NCBI GenBank assembly: GCA_021495925.1
Contig: JAKEKT010000082.1
Location: forward strand, 100,218 to 164,217
DNA from: Diplodia intermedia
Taxonomy: Eukaryota > Ascomycota > Dothideomycetes > Botryosphaeriales > Botryosphaeriaceae
Direction of reading: 5' to 3'
DNA: 64,000 bases
Each line of letters starts with the position of its first letter. The first letter of the stretch is position 1. The translations under genes were made by a program, and so were the position numbers. Positions 44,081-54,672 of the stretch are shown here, in pieces. A model generated the notes under the pieces. The model was given only the letters and a program-made list of their open reading frames with translations, was not told the DNA's origin and did no database searches.

Positions 44081-45086
44081 TTACGGAGAGAAAAGTAGCG
44101 GGACGTCGGCCGGGCTCGCGGCGACCATGCCGGAAATCATGGACGTTACCAGCGCCGTGCCAATCTCGGTCTCTCCCGGCGTCCACCCCAGCTCGACCGG
44201 CAAGCGCTCGTTCCCTGCAACCCCCCCAGTCAGTCAACACCTGCTCGCTGGAAATCATATCAAGGGCAGAAACAGATATCCCACTTACTGAAGAAATACT
44301 CAAAGAACTCCCTGTTCGCCCCCGGCTCCTCGACGCTGCCCCACACCAGCATCATCAGCACGCTCTCGCCCACCATGATCGGCAGGCTCGACTCCGTGAT
44401 GGTGAACTCCGGGTTCGTCTTGCTCATGTCGTACGCGTGCCGCGCGCGGGCGGCCGCCGTCGCGTTCACCCCGAGCACCGTGTCGTTGCTGTCGTAGTAC
44501 GAGAGGTAGTTGGCGAAGGTGGCGTCGTCGAACGCGTTCGACGCGTCGAAGTACATGTCCCGCCGCGAGAGACTGCCGTCGTGCTCGAGGACGTTGTGTG
44601 TTTGCAGCATGTCGAGGTCGAACCACTGGTGGTGTCAGCTTTGGGCTCGGAGCAATCGAGTGGATGTGGCCACGGGGAAGGGGCCAGAGTGGTGTCGCTC
44701 TTTGCTTACTGTCGCGTTGGGAGCTGGGTTCGTCTTGAGACCGCCGTTGAAGAAGGTGGTTGCCAGGGCTGGGGCAATGTTCATGGCATCTCCGAGAGCG
44801 TTGATGGCTTTGTCGAGGGTGATGTTGCGGCCGTTGTGAGGAAGGAATTCATGGTTGGCTAGTGTGTTAAGGACGGGGCAAGGAGCGCGCACTGTCGACG
44901 CGGGGGATTAGTATACGCTTTTTGGAGTGCGAGGGAGCTTGTACCGTCGTCTTCGCCCGGGGCAGTCCAGGTGAAGTGGTGTGGCTTTAGTGAGCCGTCC
45001 CTGGCCTGGTTTGGATGCGAAGCAAGATGCGAGAAGCCGAAAGCAACCGGCAGAAGGGAAGTGGCAAGTCCAACGGAGAAGTGCAT
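44081..45086 (-). CDS. Heme-thiolate peroxidase / unspecific peroxygenase (chloroperoxidase family)
   Basis: Four exons (45086-44945, 44891-44710, 44625-44289, 44214-44081) give 264 residues, the usual size of short fungal peroxygenases. A signal peptide (MHFSVGLATSLLPVAFGFSH) indicates secretion. The proximal heme ligand motif is P51-C52-P53 in APCPVLNTLANHEFLPHNGR; the distal acid-base / Mg site motif E122-H123-D124-x-S126 lies in VLEHDGSLSRRD. These enzymes use hydrogen peroxide to hydroxylate, epoxidise or halogenate organic compounds. Several N-glycosylation sequons are visible. The C-terminal exon (NERLPVELGWTPGETEIG) closes the fold. Neighbours are an efflux pump and a secreted carboxylesterase, which fits extracellular attack on aromatic or lipid compounds. 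Confidence 0.9.
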
Positions 45087-45544
45087 ATTGTGGTTTGAAT
45101 CGTATTATAAAAATTCAAATGGAAAGCAAAAAAGCGAGAGTAAGAACAGAACGTTGCTACGTCTACGTTGAAGCCGGCGTGCAGCTTTAATAAATGCACT
45201 CAAAGACCTTGACTCGTTAGGCTTTCTCCTTCCGCTTGGACTACATATGCGGAGCTGTGTCCTTAACACCATGTAAAAGTAGCAAACACAACCGAGGAGT
45301 AACCCAGTGTACGGCCGCAAGCTCAGTATGTCATCCGTTCTGAGCTTGTTCGGGAGCTCGCCAAGATTATGCACGTTCGAAGGCATCCCGCTTGGGTGTG
45401 GCGTGGCTCGTATTACTTTCGAGCCGCCGCTGATTGGACGAAAGTCCGAAACACCAGAGGAGCGACAAGTGTGCACGCACCAGCATCAGGCCGCCGTGCT
45501 CGGGCATCCGTCGTCTTCCGGATGTTCTGTGTTTTAAACATCCA
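45087..45544. promoter_or_regulatory. Region between the peroxygenase and carboxylesterase genes
   Basis: 458 bp between two - strand genes, containing the peroxygenase promoter and the carboxylesterase 3' UTR. No coding sequence is recognised. Confidence 0.4.
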
Positions 45545-47227
45545 CTAGTAGCCACTCTGAGCTTCGAAGAAGTCCTCAATCAGCCCGACAACCTCCTCTG
45601 ACCCCACAGGAACCGCACCCCACACCGGGCCGCCCAAGTGCATGGTTGTGTTGCTTGAGTTGGCCTGGGTGGCCCGCTCCCACACGGCCAAGTCGCCGCC
45701 GTTGGGGTCGCCGTTCTTGATGAAGTTGACCCAATAGTGCGACAGGTTCGTGGCAACAGTGCGGTCCAAGCTGGTCCAGTTGAGCGCCTCGTCCTGCAGC
45801 GTTGTGCCCCACGGGATGTTGTCGAAAGCGTAGTTGAGCTCGCTGCCGTGGAAGGCACCGGCGCTCTGGCCTGGCGGAGCATGTGTCCAGTAGTACGTGT
45901 AGACGTTGCTCTTGGCGCCACCCGCCACCCAGTCCTTGACCCAGCCCATTGTCGACACAAGGCTGGTGTTCCGGTAGTAGTTGTTGGTCTGCATCGCCGC
46001 ATCCTCGGCTGTGTGAGCCGGGAACAAGTCGAAGAACTTTTCGAACAGGCCGAGTGGCTCGAAGAGGGCCTTGTTGGTGGAGTTGTAGGCGCTGGCGTTC
46101 ATTGAAGGGGCTGGCGAGGAGGCACCGCTCTCGTCCTTGTTGTTCCCGGTCATGATGGGCACGTCGTTCGAGCGGTTGGCCAGGAGTTGGGCATACGTGT
46201 GCGGCAGCACGTAGCCGTCGACGACGGGCCGGTAGAGCGGAGGCTCCTGGTAAGCCTGGTTGCCGTCGAACCTGGTGCCCGCAAAGATGGTATCTTGGGT
46301 GGTTCCAGTGCTCAGAATTGTCTCGACAGACAGGTTGCGGGCTTCTGCGATGGTGCTAACGTTAAGCTGTGAGAAATATGTGATGCCTTCGGCCAGAGCG
46401 GCGCTCATGTTGCGGTGACTGCTAGCGAGAGAACCAGTCAAAGGATCTTGAGGGTCCCGGGCACCGCTTTCAGCAATGGCGCCCTGAAACAGGCCGGCGG
46501 ACAGAGGGGAATAGACATGCGTGACAGCGGAGCCCGCGCCAGCCGACTGGCCCCCGATAGTGATCTGGCTGGGGTTTCCTCCAAAGTTCTGGATGTTCTC
46601 GTTGGTCCAGTGAAGCGCCGCAATCTGGTCGTGGATGCCCCAGTTGCCCGAGGGAATGCCCGCATCCGCAGTCAGGTCGGGATGGGCAAGAAAGCCCAAT
46701 GCGCCGAGCCTGTAGTTGATGGTGACCACGACGACGCCCTGAGACGCGAGTCCAGAGCCTTCATACGTCAAGGCCGACGATGACCCGCCCTCATAACGGC
46801 CACCGAAGATCCAGAAGTAGACGGGGTAGTTCGACGTTGTCGTGAAGTTGGCAGGGGTATAGATGTTCAGGAACAAGCAGTCCTCGTCCCCAGAAACAGA
46901 GCCCTGGCCGTCTGACGTTTGAGGGCACTCAGGCGGATACTCGGTGGCGTTCTTGATTCCGGTCCAGCTATCTGGGTGCGGCGGATGCGCCCACCGGTAT
47001 TCGCCTGTTGGCGCATTCGCATATCGGATTCCTTTGAAGACGTTGACACCGGAAACGTAGTCGGAGGTCTGGGAACGGTGAGTATAGGAGGACATCTCAG
47101 TGCTGCTCAAGTAGCTTACCGTGCCCCGGACGTAGCCATTGTGCGTTTCGACTACTGGGCTTGATTCAGCTGCAACAGAACCGAGCAGAATTGCCCCTGC
47201 AAGGGCCTTGAAAAGAAGTGGATGCAT
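45545..47227 (-). CDS. Secreted type-B carboxylesterase
   Basis: A reading frame of 560 residues encodes an alpha/beta hydrolase. A signal peptide (MHPLLFKALAGAILLGSVAA) is followed by FKGIRYANAPTGEYRW, EDCLFLNIYTP, and the nucleophile elbow GGQSAGAG; an acidic residue in NNKDESG and a histidine in AFHGSELNY complete the likely triad. A 51 nt in-frame segment (47119-47069) begins GTAAGC, holds a CTCAC branch-like site and ends TTCCCAG; removing it joins GYVRGT to SDYVSGVNVFKG as expected for the family, so the mature message probably codes 543 residues. Unspliced message would still be translatable. Function: hydrolysis of esters outside the cell; the product of a Baeyer-Villiger reaction is one possible substrate (inference). 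Confidence 0.92.
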   Translation of the reverse strand: MHPLLFKALAGAILLGSVAAESSPVVETHNGYVRGTVSYLSSTEMSSYTHRSQTSDYVSGVNVFKGIRYANAPTGEYRWAHPPHPDSWTGIKNATEYPPECPQTSDGQGSVSGDEDCLFLNIYTPANFTTTSNYPVYFWIFGGRYEGGSSSALTYEGSGLASQGVVVVTINYRLGALGFLAHPDLTADAGIPSGNWGIHDQIAALHWTNENIQNFGGNPSQITIGGQSAGAGSAVTHVYSPLSAGLFQGAIAESGARDPQDPLTGSLASSHRNMSAALAEGITYFSQLNVSTIAEARNLSVETILSTGTTQDTIFAGTRFDGNQAYQEPPLYRPVVDGYVLPHTYAQLLANRSNDVPIMTGNNKDESGASSPAPSMNASAYNSTNKALFEPLGLFEKFFDLFPAHTAEDAAMQTNNYYRNTSLVSTMGWVKDWVAGGAKSNVYTYYWTHAPPGQSAGAFHGSELNYAFDNIPWGTTLQDEALNWTSLDRTVATNLSHYWVNFIKNGDPNGGDLAVWERATQANSSNTTMHLGGPVWGAVPVGSEEVVGLIEDFFEAQSGY

Positions 47228-47888
47228 TTTGCTGGTCTAACGGGCGGAACCCTTCGATGGTACTTATGCGCCTCCACTCCAAAGAGCCAAAACCTTATGG
47301 CCATGTCTGTTTCGTCAGTGGATGACGCGGCTTTGATCTACACCGACCTTAGAGTCCTGTGCTAAAGACAGTACCCTACTATCCCTGATGTTTGTACTAT
47401 ACGTCGGACTTAAAGGCTCGGAGATCGACCTTTACCAAACGGATTTTAGAAACATCGGAGCGCCCTAATTGCAGATCGCCGCGACTCGCTGCAGGAACTG
47501 GATGTTCCCCGCTTAATTCTATAAATCTCCCGAGGGCCCATGTACCCAGCTTCCATAAGCTGAAACTCTCCTTCCCTCGTGGGCCAAAGCACGCCGAAGG
47601 TCTGCAAGCGGGAGGAAAAAATTACCCAGCATTGAGGTTCCGCCGAGAGGAGTTAAGACGTTACCGATCTGTTACGGCGGCATATGCTGCTGTGACCCAG
47701 CCGCATGCAGTGGCCCTGATCTGGAGTGGCAGTAAGCTCGGACTTGCATGTAGGCCCGACATTTGTAGAGAGCATTTTGATTGGCGAATTCTCAATACCC
47801 TACTCCAAGCACTCGTCGCCACAAAACATATTTGCATAATCACGACAGTAAGCAATGACCAACCCAGCATGTTCCTCCAGAATCCTGT
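47228..47888. other. Intergenic region, no gene recognised
   Basis: 661 bp between two - strand genes. It should include the carboxylesterase promoter and the SDR 3' end. Open frames on the + strand are antisense noise with no resemblance to known families. Confidence 0.45.
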
Positions 47889-48841
47889 CTACCATGGGCG
47901 GCAAGAGCCATCGTACAGCTTTTGTCCGTCCTTTTCAAATTCAGGAACGTTGACGGTGAAGAACTTGCCAGTGTCCGCGGCATTGACGCGGAACACGATC
48001 TCCGAAACCCCATTGACGCTTTGTTCGACAGTCAAGTCGGCACGCTCGGTGCCGAGTTCTGTCTTCACCCACTGTATTGCACGGGTCAGCACAAGACACG
48101 GATAAATGGGGAAATCCGGATGCAGTAGAAAGGAGGGAGCTCGGAATGCACAACTTACACCAGGGCAAATAGCAACAAAGGTGAAGCCCTCATCAGCCAA
48201 TGCAAGTGAGTATTGTACGGTGAGCATGTTGAGTGCAGCCTTGGACACTTTGTATGCGGGCGTATTATTGTCGGCGAAGTAAGGGGCCATGGTCATAGAG
48301 CCAAGAGTCGAGGATCTTAAGCGTATGTCAGGATTATTTACAGCAGCAACGGTGCAGAGCAAAACGACGTACATGTTGATGACTTTCTTGAGAGTGCCCT
48401 TTCGGAGCAGCGGCAGGAAAGCACTGGTGACATCGTGCACCCCAATGACGTTCATCCTGAATGTCTCGCCGAGGTCCGTCCTGTTCGCGAGCTGTTAGTC
48501 TACGGCATGGCCACCGATGTTCTTGATACGTACATTTCTTCAATACCTTGGGGACCGCGGTTCGAAATGCCTGCGTTGTTGACAAGCACGTCAAGACCTT
48601 TGCCGCCGAGGGTCTTTTCGACAGCTTTGGCGGCCTCTTTCGCGCTCTGCGGATCAGCCACATCGAGCTGAACGAACTCAACCCGCCCAGCAGACTCATG
48701 GACCAGCTTCGCCAGAGCGTCGTTCTGCTTGCGACTGGTGGCAAAGATTTTGCTGACTTCCGAAGCCGGCTTGGATGCTAGTAGAGCGGTCAAAGCGAAG
48801 CCAAGGCCCCGCGTAGAGCCAGTGATCAAATAAGAGGCCAT
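47889..48841 (-). CDS. Short-chain dehydrogenase, C-factor/sniffer-like
   Basis: Four exons (48841-48534, 48480-48373, 48315-48159, 48071-47889) give 251 residues, the size of classical SDRs. The N-terminus MASYLITGSTRGLG carries the cofactor-binding TGSTRGLG; VLVNNAGIS is the structural NNAG; the catalytic serine lies in ISSTLGS and the Y-x3-K pair in YKVSK. Last exon: WVKTELGTERADLT, typical of the C-factor/CsgA-like group. NAD(P)-dependent reduction or oxidation of a small carbonyl or alcohol is expected. All four exons are joined in frame by introns of about 50-90 nt with GTACGT or GTAAGT donors. Substrate is unknown; proximity to the esterase and peroxygenase may mean shared regulation. 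Confidence 0.9.
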
Positions 48842-49904
48842 TTTGTTGTGTAGCGGAAGTGATGAGCGTCGGCGAGGATTCAGTGAGGAAGAGAGTTGTA
48901 AATTGTAAAGCGAAGTGCAACAACGGATGTGAAGGTCTTGGGTTTTATGCATCCGCTCGAAGCATGTCACATTCGGAACGGACGAACACATGGAGTTAAC
49001 TTAGTAATCCAGCAGCCTTCTGGTGTACACGGACTTATCGGACATTCTAGACAATAGTTCCGACCGAGCTTTTTAGGTTAGTCTGAACTTTAAGCGATGC
49101 TTAGTACCCAGCTCGGGTGGCCTCGCAACAGAGTTTAAGGTGTATCCGAATACGAGACCGACAAATCTACGCCATGGAAGTCATAATGCGGCTGTCGGTT
49201 CTCTTGTACTAACTTAAAATCCCACGGCTTAGGCATGTACTGAAAAACGGCTTAGTATGGGGAGATTTTGCGGAGCGTCTTCATTCACTTATTAGATGAT
49301 GTTCTCGATGCGTAGTCTTTTCGCTAAAGAAACCAATCCGGTGCAGGCATCTTTCTTCAATAATGCTATCGACATAGATTGTCCAACCGAGCCAATTAGG
49401 CTGGTTAATTCGAAGAGTGGTTCTGTTGGCGTTGCAGATAGAAAGACAGATAAAGAGGCTGGCTTCAACTGCTGTGTATTGTAGCATCAATCATAAAGAC
49501 GAGCACGCGTCCAACACGGGGCCATACGTTATCACCACAATATTCGGCGTGAGTTACACAGCAAGATAGTAGTAGAGGAAATGAGCCTAAGAGAGTAGTG
49601 TTCAAGTAAGATCCGCAAGTTGCGTGAATTCATGTAGTACACCGTCGGCTTTATCGCATGCCTACACCAGGTGCACTCGAAATGCAACCAGTACCGATGC
49701 ATTTTATCTCAGACCAATGAGCAAAACATCTGCACGACGAGGAACGGTCGGCGAGTTTCTCTGCTAGTTAAGCAACTCGACGAACTTTTGCGCAACGGGT
49801 CGCTATCCGTAGCGGAAGTGGCTGATCCCAGTCGGCCATACACTTTCAAATCCGTGATGCCAGATTAGGTCTTTCTTGCATCGCCATCTCCCACGTTATT
49901 TCAC
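48842..49904. other. Intergenic region, no gene recognised
   Basis: 1.06 kb between divergent genes with moderately low G+C. I looked for an N-terminal HET domain belonging to the fragment at 49905 and did not see one. No RNA gene or repeat was supported. Confidence 0.45.
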
Positions 49905-50690
49905 ATGGCATGGGAAACCCTCACGGAAATCCTGTTTAGGAGTGTCCCTCCGGTAGATCATACAGTACATCATTCCGCATCTCGCAAGCACGAGCCAATC
50001 GATCTGTTTCTAGATGGACACTCTACGCAGTTTTTTGTTTCCCGGAAGAGTGCCATCAGGCATATGGCGGAACTGGATTCGCTGTCTTCCAGCGTCTTCA
50101 TACTCGACATTGAGATGCTGTACATGTCCGGCAAGGAACCGGCAGAGGCGGCGCTACGCACCTTCCTGAGCGACTGGATGAAGCGGGTCTTGACGTGCCA
50201 AGGGAACGAGCTGGCACGAAGCATCTCCTTACAAGTTGGCGACCGCCTGATCGGCTCAGAGAGGCGTTATCTGGCTCTAGAGGAGCTGTGCGGCGGCAAC
50301 AACGGCGACAAATGGCAATATCTGGGAAAACAGTTGCTCCTAGAAGTGCTGAACGAGACCTTCAGTCTGCTGGAGCTCGAGATGCGCAATGGCATGCTGC
50401 AAAAGGTGCAGGAGGAGAGCCACCACCGCAGAGCCCTGCCGCGGCTGCTGGACTACCGCTCAACGACGCACCCGGAGGACGAGGCAGTCTGTCTTGCGGG
50501 TATGCTTCGCTTGACTCCGCAGGCCATTGAATACATCCAGGGGGCCAAAGATGCCCGGAAACGCGCCCTGCGGCTAACAGCCTACTGCAGGAGCCCGTCC
50601 CTGGGGTGGGCATCCATGTATTGCTCCAACCCTCAGGCAAGGCAAAAGGCAACAGCTCCAGGTCTAGGCATGTTTGCTATTGCCGCATAG
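49905..50690 (+). CDS. HET-like protein C-terminal fragment
   Basis: A 261-residue frame begins MAWETLTEILFRS. Its C-terminal part contains LPRLLDYRSTTHPEDEAVCLAGML and SPSLGWASMYCSNPQ, which look like the RTTxxxEDEaxCLaxLL and GWAPxS blocks found downstream of the HET domain in a large fungal protein family related to heterokaryon incompatibility. No HET core is present upstream. The frame ends in TAG (50688-50690), and the same frame then stays open through the CorA-like gene. It may be a truncated relic, or the front part of a larger gene with an unseen intron or nonsense codon. Family call is tentative. Confidence 0.4.
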   Translation: MAWETLTEILFRSVPPVDHTVHHSASRKHEPIDLFLDGHSTQFFVSRKSAIRHMAELDSLSSSVFILDIEMLYMSGKEPAEAALRTFLSDWMKRVLTCQGNELARSISLQVGDRLIGSERRYLALEELCGGNNGDKWQYLGKQLLLEVLNETFSLLELEMRNGMLQKVQEESHHRRALPRLLDYRSTTHPEDEAVCLAGMLRLTPQAIEYIQGAKDARKRALRLTAYCRSPSLGWASMYCSNPQARQKATAPGLGMFAIAA

Positions 50691-50900
50691 TTGCATCGTC
50701 AGACTTTACGAATCAAACCCCGGTATCACAAATCGGGATGCGTTGATTGGCTGTCGAACGAGGCTGAAAGCGGCTTAGTCACATCCTTAAGTGCAAAGCA
50801 TTTTCTCCGCTCAGAGTATCCTGGTAGGTACTGCTCATCTCTAGGATCACCGACTAAGTCTTCGGAATCCTCTCCCGAATTCGACGGGAAAGAATACCGG

Positions 50901-53231
50901 ATGCTACTTAACAGAGCAGACAAGCGTAAACCGTCAGCGGGGGAGGAGCGGGAAATGTTTCTGGTGCCCAGATACGTGAAAGAGGGGTCGGTCGAGAGCC
51001 TGCAGCGCACTCCCGATCCACCTCGCGGGGTTGAACGGGCTCCCCATCTTTCCAGGAGGGTCGGTTCACTCTACCCGGTAGTAAGTGATAGACCGCTAAC
51101 ACACGGAGGACAGACACGTCGCGTTGCAGCCTTCGAACAGGCGATGAGAGCGCATACGGAGTTCCCCGACGCTGCACAGCTTTGCAAGGATATCCCAGCA
51201 ATAGCAGACCGACCACATCGAGGCATCTTCAACACCGTATGCACTTACCGAGCCTCCAGATCACCCACGATCCCACTCTTCGTGCCAGAGTATGGGTCGT
51301 GGTCTGATTGTATTGAGTACTTCTGGTCGGTCATGTCGCTCAATCAAAGTGCTGAATTCGAGATGGTCATCCTGTACGCGCAAGCGCCGGGCATCGAACG
51401 AACATTTTCATTCATGGAAAAGCTCGCCGCCTTCACCCACGAGCGCTTCGAGAAACTCGTCTTTATCCCGAGAGACATCATTCTTTTTGCCGTGGCTGTG
51501 CAATGGAACCTCAGCCCATCGCTGACGACTATGGCGCGACGCTTGCTCGGCTCGCACGACGAACCCTTCATCCCAGCCTGGGAGCCTCAGTTCCCTTCCC
51601 GTGGAAACGATGTAAGCCATGGCCCATTCAGGACCGTTCAGACTTCTTTCACGTTCAGGTTCCCTACTACAAACACTCTCCACGAGTTTTTCAGAGATCT
51701 TCACACGTACGTGTTCAGACCGTTCAGTAGACAACCAAAGTGTGGACGTATGGATATCTCCATATTTGTGGAAGTACCCACGCAAGCCCACAAGATTCTC
51801 ATCGTTGCGGATTTGGCGCACGTCGACTCAGATTGGCTGGAGAATGGACTTGTTGGCATCACAGGTCAGCCTTGGGAGGAACAGATTCTCCGGCTTTTCC
51901 TTACGATCTCGGACCATGTACGCTCACAATACTCTGACTTTTTGAGAAAAGCTTGGTTAGATCTGGCACAGGTAGTAAGTATTTCCTACGATAGCGCGCG
52001 TGGAGCGGTCGCTCTGACAAAAGCCTTGTTTTAGGCTGCAGATGGACGGATCTACCCATCCGCCAGCAAAATACAGCATCTCCTCCATGTCGAAGATTGC
52101 CGGCAAGTTACTCTCGGCGCATGCGAAGAAAACCTGCAAACCTTGTCAGGCTGTGTGGCATATCTACGCAGTCAAACGGCCTCTCCAATGAATCTGAAAC
52201 AACACTCCCAGTTCGAAGACTTGAGGACGCTCAAAATAGACCTGGAATATGCCCATGCCGAGCTCACCAAGCTGGGGCCTCAAATCGAACGGGCCAGAAG
52301 AATCACTCGAGAGCAGTTGGAGCTTGCACAAGTCCGCAGAACTACCGTTCTGACAATTTTGGCCGGCCTTTACATTCCACTGTCATTTGTTTCCGTAAGC
52401 CAATTCCTTTGCAATGAACAAGGTCGTCACTCATCTTTTTCAGTCATTCTTCGGTATGAACGTCAGCCAGTTCACGGCCAGTACCACGGAATCTGAGAGG
52501 AACATCACCAACATGGACCCGCTGAACCGGAACATCACCGAGCCCGGCCCCCATCAAATCATCACAAAGACTGGAGAGAACCAATCATTCGATGTCCGGT
52601 ACTATTGGGCTGTCGCAGTGCCGCTGACCTTCTTCACTATACTATTTCCTTTGATCGCCGGTGCCGTGACGCGATGGTGTCTGCAGATTGTCTCGAGAGG
52701 AGGCACTTGGTGGAGGGTACTTGTCGCCCTGTTCAGCCTCCTGTAAGCCGGACTTCTCATTCTCAACGTGATTTTGCAGTGAACATCCTGCTAACACTAG
52801 GTAGAATCCTGGAAACGTTCGGAATCTCCCAAGGACAAGTCAATGTGATGTTCCAGCAGTATTTCATGGACGAAGACAAGTGGCAGGAGATGTCTACAGA
52901 TGACTATACACGCCTCGATCGCTGGGACAATGCATACTTTCCGATGCTGATAATCACTTATGCTGTGTTCTGCAGCGTTATCCTATGGAATCTCACCCAC
53001 GCTGCGCGGAGGAAGAGTTTGTGGGCAGCACTATACTGGGTCGGTCAGGCAGTGCTGTTTCTCGCTATATTCGTCGCCCCGATGTTTATGAGATCAGCTC
53101 CAGCATCAGTGCTGTGGTGTTTCGCTTATAGTGGAGGGATCTTGTACTGGCTGCTCCACGCGCTGGGATGGTGGAAGCGACCTCAGTGGTATTACAGATG
53201 GGACGAGCGAAGAATTCAGAAAAAGAGCTAG
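50901..53231 (+). CDS. CorA-like Mg2+ transporter-type membrane protein
   Basis: Four exons: up to 51974, 52035-52394, 52444-52742 and 52805-53231. The first in-frame ATG seen is at 50901; the frame is open from 50691, so the true start or an upstream exon is uncertain. Intron 3 was placed with an acceptor at 52804 because other AGs lead to a stop. The best evidence is a coiled-coil helix (ELTKLGPQIERARRITREQL) followed by TVLTILAGLYIPLSFVSS, then FFGMNVSQF across intron 2; Gly-Met-Asn after the first helix is the CorA signature. Three to five further helices follow, more than the two of ordinary CorA. The large N-terminal region is typical of fungal CorA-like proteins found with HET-like genes. 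Metal transport is possible but unproven. Confidence 0.7.
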
Positions 53232-53623
53232 AAAACAGATGCGGTATAGACGGGGATAAACTCTTTGGCAACCATAGATCAGTTTCCAGTTTTGAAAGCG
53301 TTAATCCTGCACTTTGGGGCAAGGCTCCCCGTCCTGCATAGTCCAAGACTTACAGGGCCGAAACTCAAAGTCACAGAGAGAAAGAAGTGGTGGCTAAAGA
53401 TCTTACGTTAGCATGGCGTTTCAGTCCTCCTGGGCTTGCCTCTAGCGAATTCCAATTCAGTGCGTTCGGTCTGGTCTTCAAGGAGCTCACGGTGCATGTA
53501 AGTTTGTTGGGAACTATACGATACCAATGCCATTGAAAAACGAAACGCCGTTCTAAACATACTTGTTATCCCGTCTTAAAGATCGTCCTCAATTCGACAT
53601 CTGTCAATCTAGAGCCTTCCCCA
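53232..53623. other. Convergent intergenic region
   Basis: 392 bp between the 3' ends of the CorA-like and nuclease genes. No gene is seen; both terminators should lie here. Confidence 0.5.
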
Positions 53624-54672
53624 CTAGAGAAGCTGGGAGACAATAGTGTCATCCCTGACGTCCAAGTTCTCCATCATATAGTCATACTCGTCATCCTCAT
53701 CATCGGGATCATACGCATGCCCCTCGGCCTGCTCATCCCAGAGAGTCGCATTCCGCGGCACCACCGTCACAGCCCTTTGCCCAATTCGGGCACCCCCGGG
53801 AATCTCAACTTCCAGCCCGGAGCTCGTCAAGTACCGAGGGTGCAGTACCTCACCAGGCGCGGCCGACCTCTTCGTGGTGCCAGGGTCGCCGTCCTCGGGC
53901 TGGCCGTTGTCGTCGTCGGTGCCGTCACCGGCCTGGTCGCCGTCATCGGCCTCGCCGCCAGGACCGACGACCTCTTCGTTCTTGGCCTCATCCGAGGTGC
54001 ACACCGACTTGTCTCCGTTCATGGCCTTGCAAAGGTTGATCTTGCCGGCGTTGGAGAACTTGGCGGTGAAGGTGCAGGGGCCGCCACCGCAGTAGGCCTT
54101 CTTGTAGAAGGCGTTGATGACGCCGCCTTGCTCTATTGGGGGGAAGTTGCAGTCAGCTCCATGCTTATATGTCGAGGGTGGATTTCCGTGTAGGAATGGA
54201 GTAGAGGCATGTTGTTGGAAGTAGGCTGTGGCAGTCACTTACTCCTGTTCTCTGCAGCGGGCACGCAGCGGTTCAGGCGTGTGGACGCGCCATTGGACAC
54301 AGTGCTGGCGAAGGGATACTCGTCGCACTGGTAGCCCGACTTGAAACCCTTCTTGGTCGAGCATCGGTTGCCTCCAGAAGCGATGCACCCGGCCTGGTGG
54401 CGGCGGTTCCGCTTCTCCTTGGCGTCGGCCTTGTCGTATTTGAGGCTTGTGCCAATGCCCTTGCAGTACGCGCCTTCACCTTGATGTCAGCTTGGCTTTG
54501 GTGTATCTTTTGGAAGTGGTTGCTTACCGTAGCACATGTTCGCACAGACATTGGGCATTTGGTCGCATGTGAAGATCATGAGATCGTCGGGATCTTGGCG
54601 GGCCTTGAGCTCAAATGTAGGAGATGCTCCAGCAATGGCAATCATGCCGGCCAGCAGTGTGAGGTACTTCAT
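53624..54672 (-). CDS. Secreted NucA/NucB-type deoxyribonuclease-like protein
   Basis: Three exons (54672-54528, 54473-54243, 54132-53624) give 294 residues. MKYLTLLAGMIAIAGAS is a signal peptide. The catalytic-type block GYQCDEYPFAST followed by RCVPAAENRKQGGVINAFY matches the NucA/NucB DNase domain known from Bacillus and found in many fungal secreted proteins. Ten or more cysteines suggest disulfides. After the domain comes a long acidic Asp/Gly/Glu linker and a Lys-Arg pair (TTKRSAAPG), a possible Kex2-type cleavage point, then an acidic tail with DPDDEDDEYD. Likely role: degrading extracellular DNA for nutrition or competition. The tail could be a pro-region or inhibitory segment (inference). 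Confidence 0.85.

Noticed and set aside
10575..48841. A classical secondary-metabolite cluster
   Set aside because: There are oxidases, a transporter and regulators but no PKS, NRPS, terpene cyclase or DMATS gene in the window.
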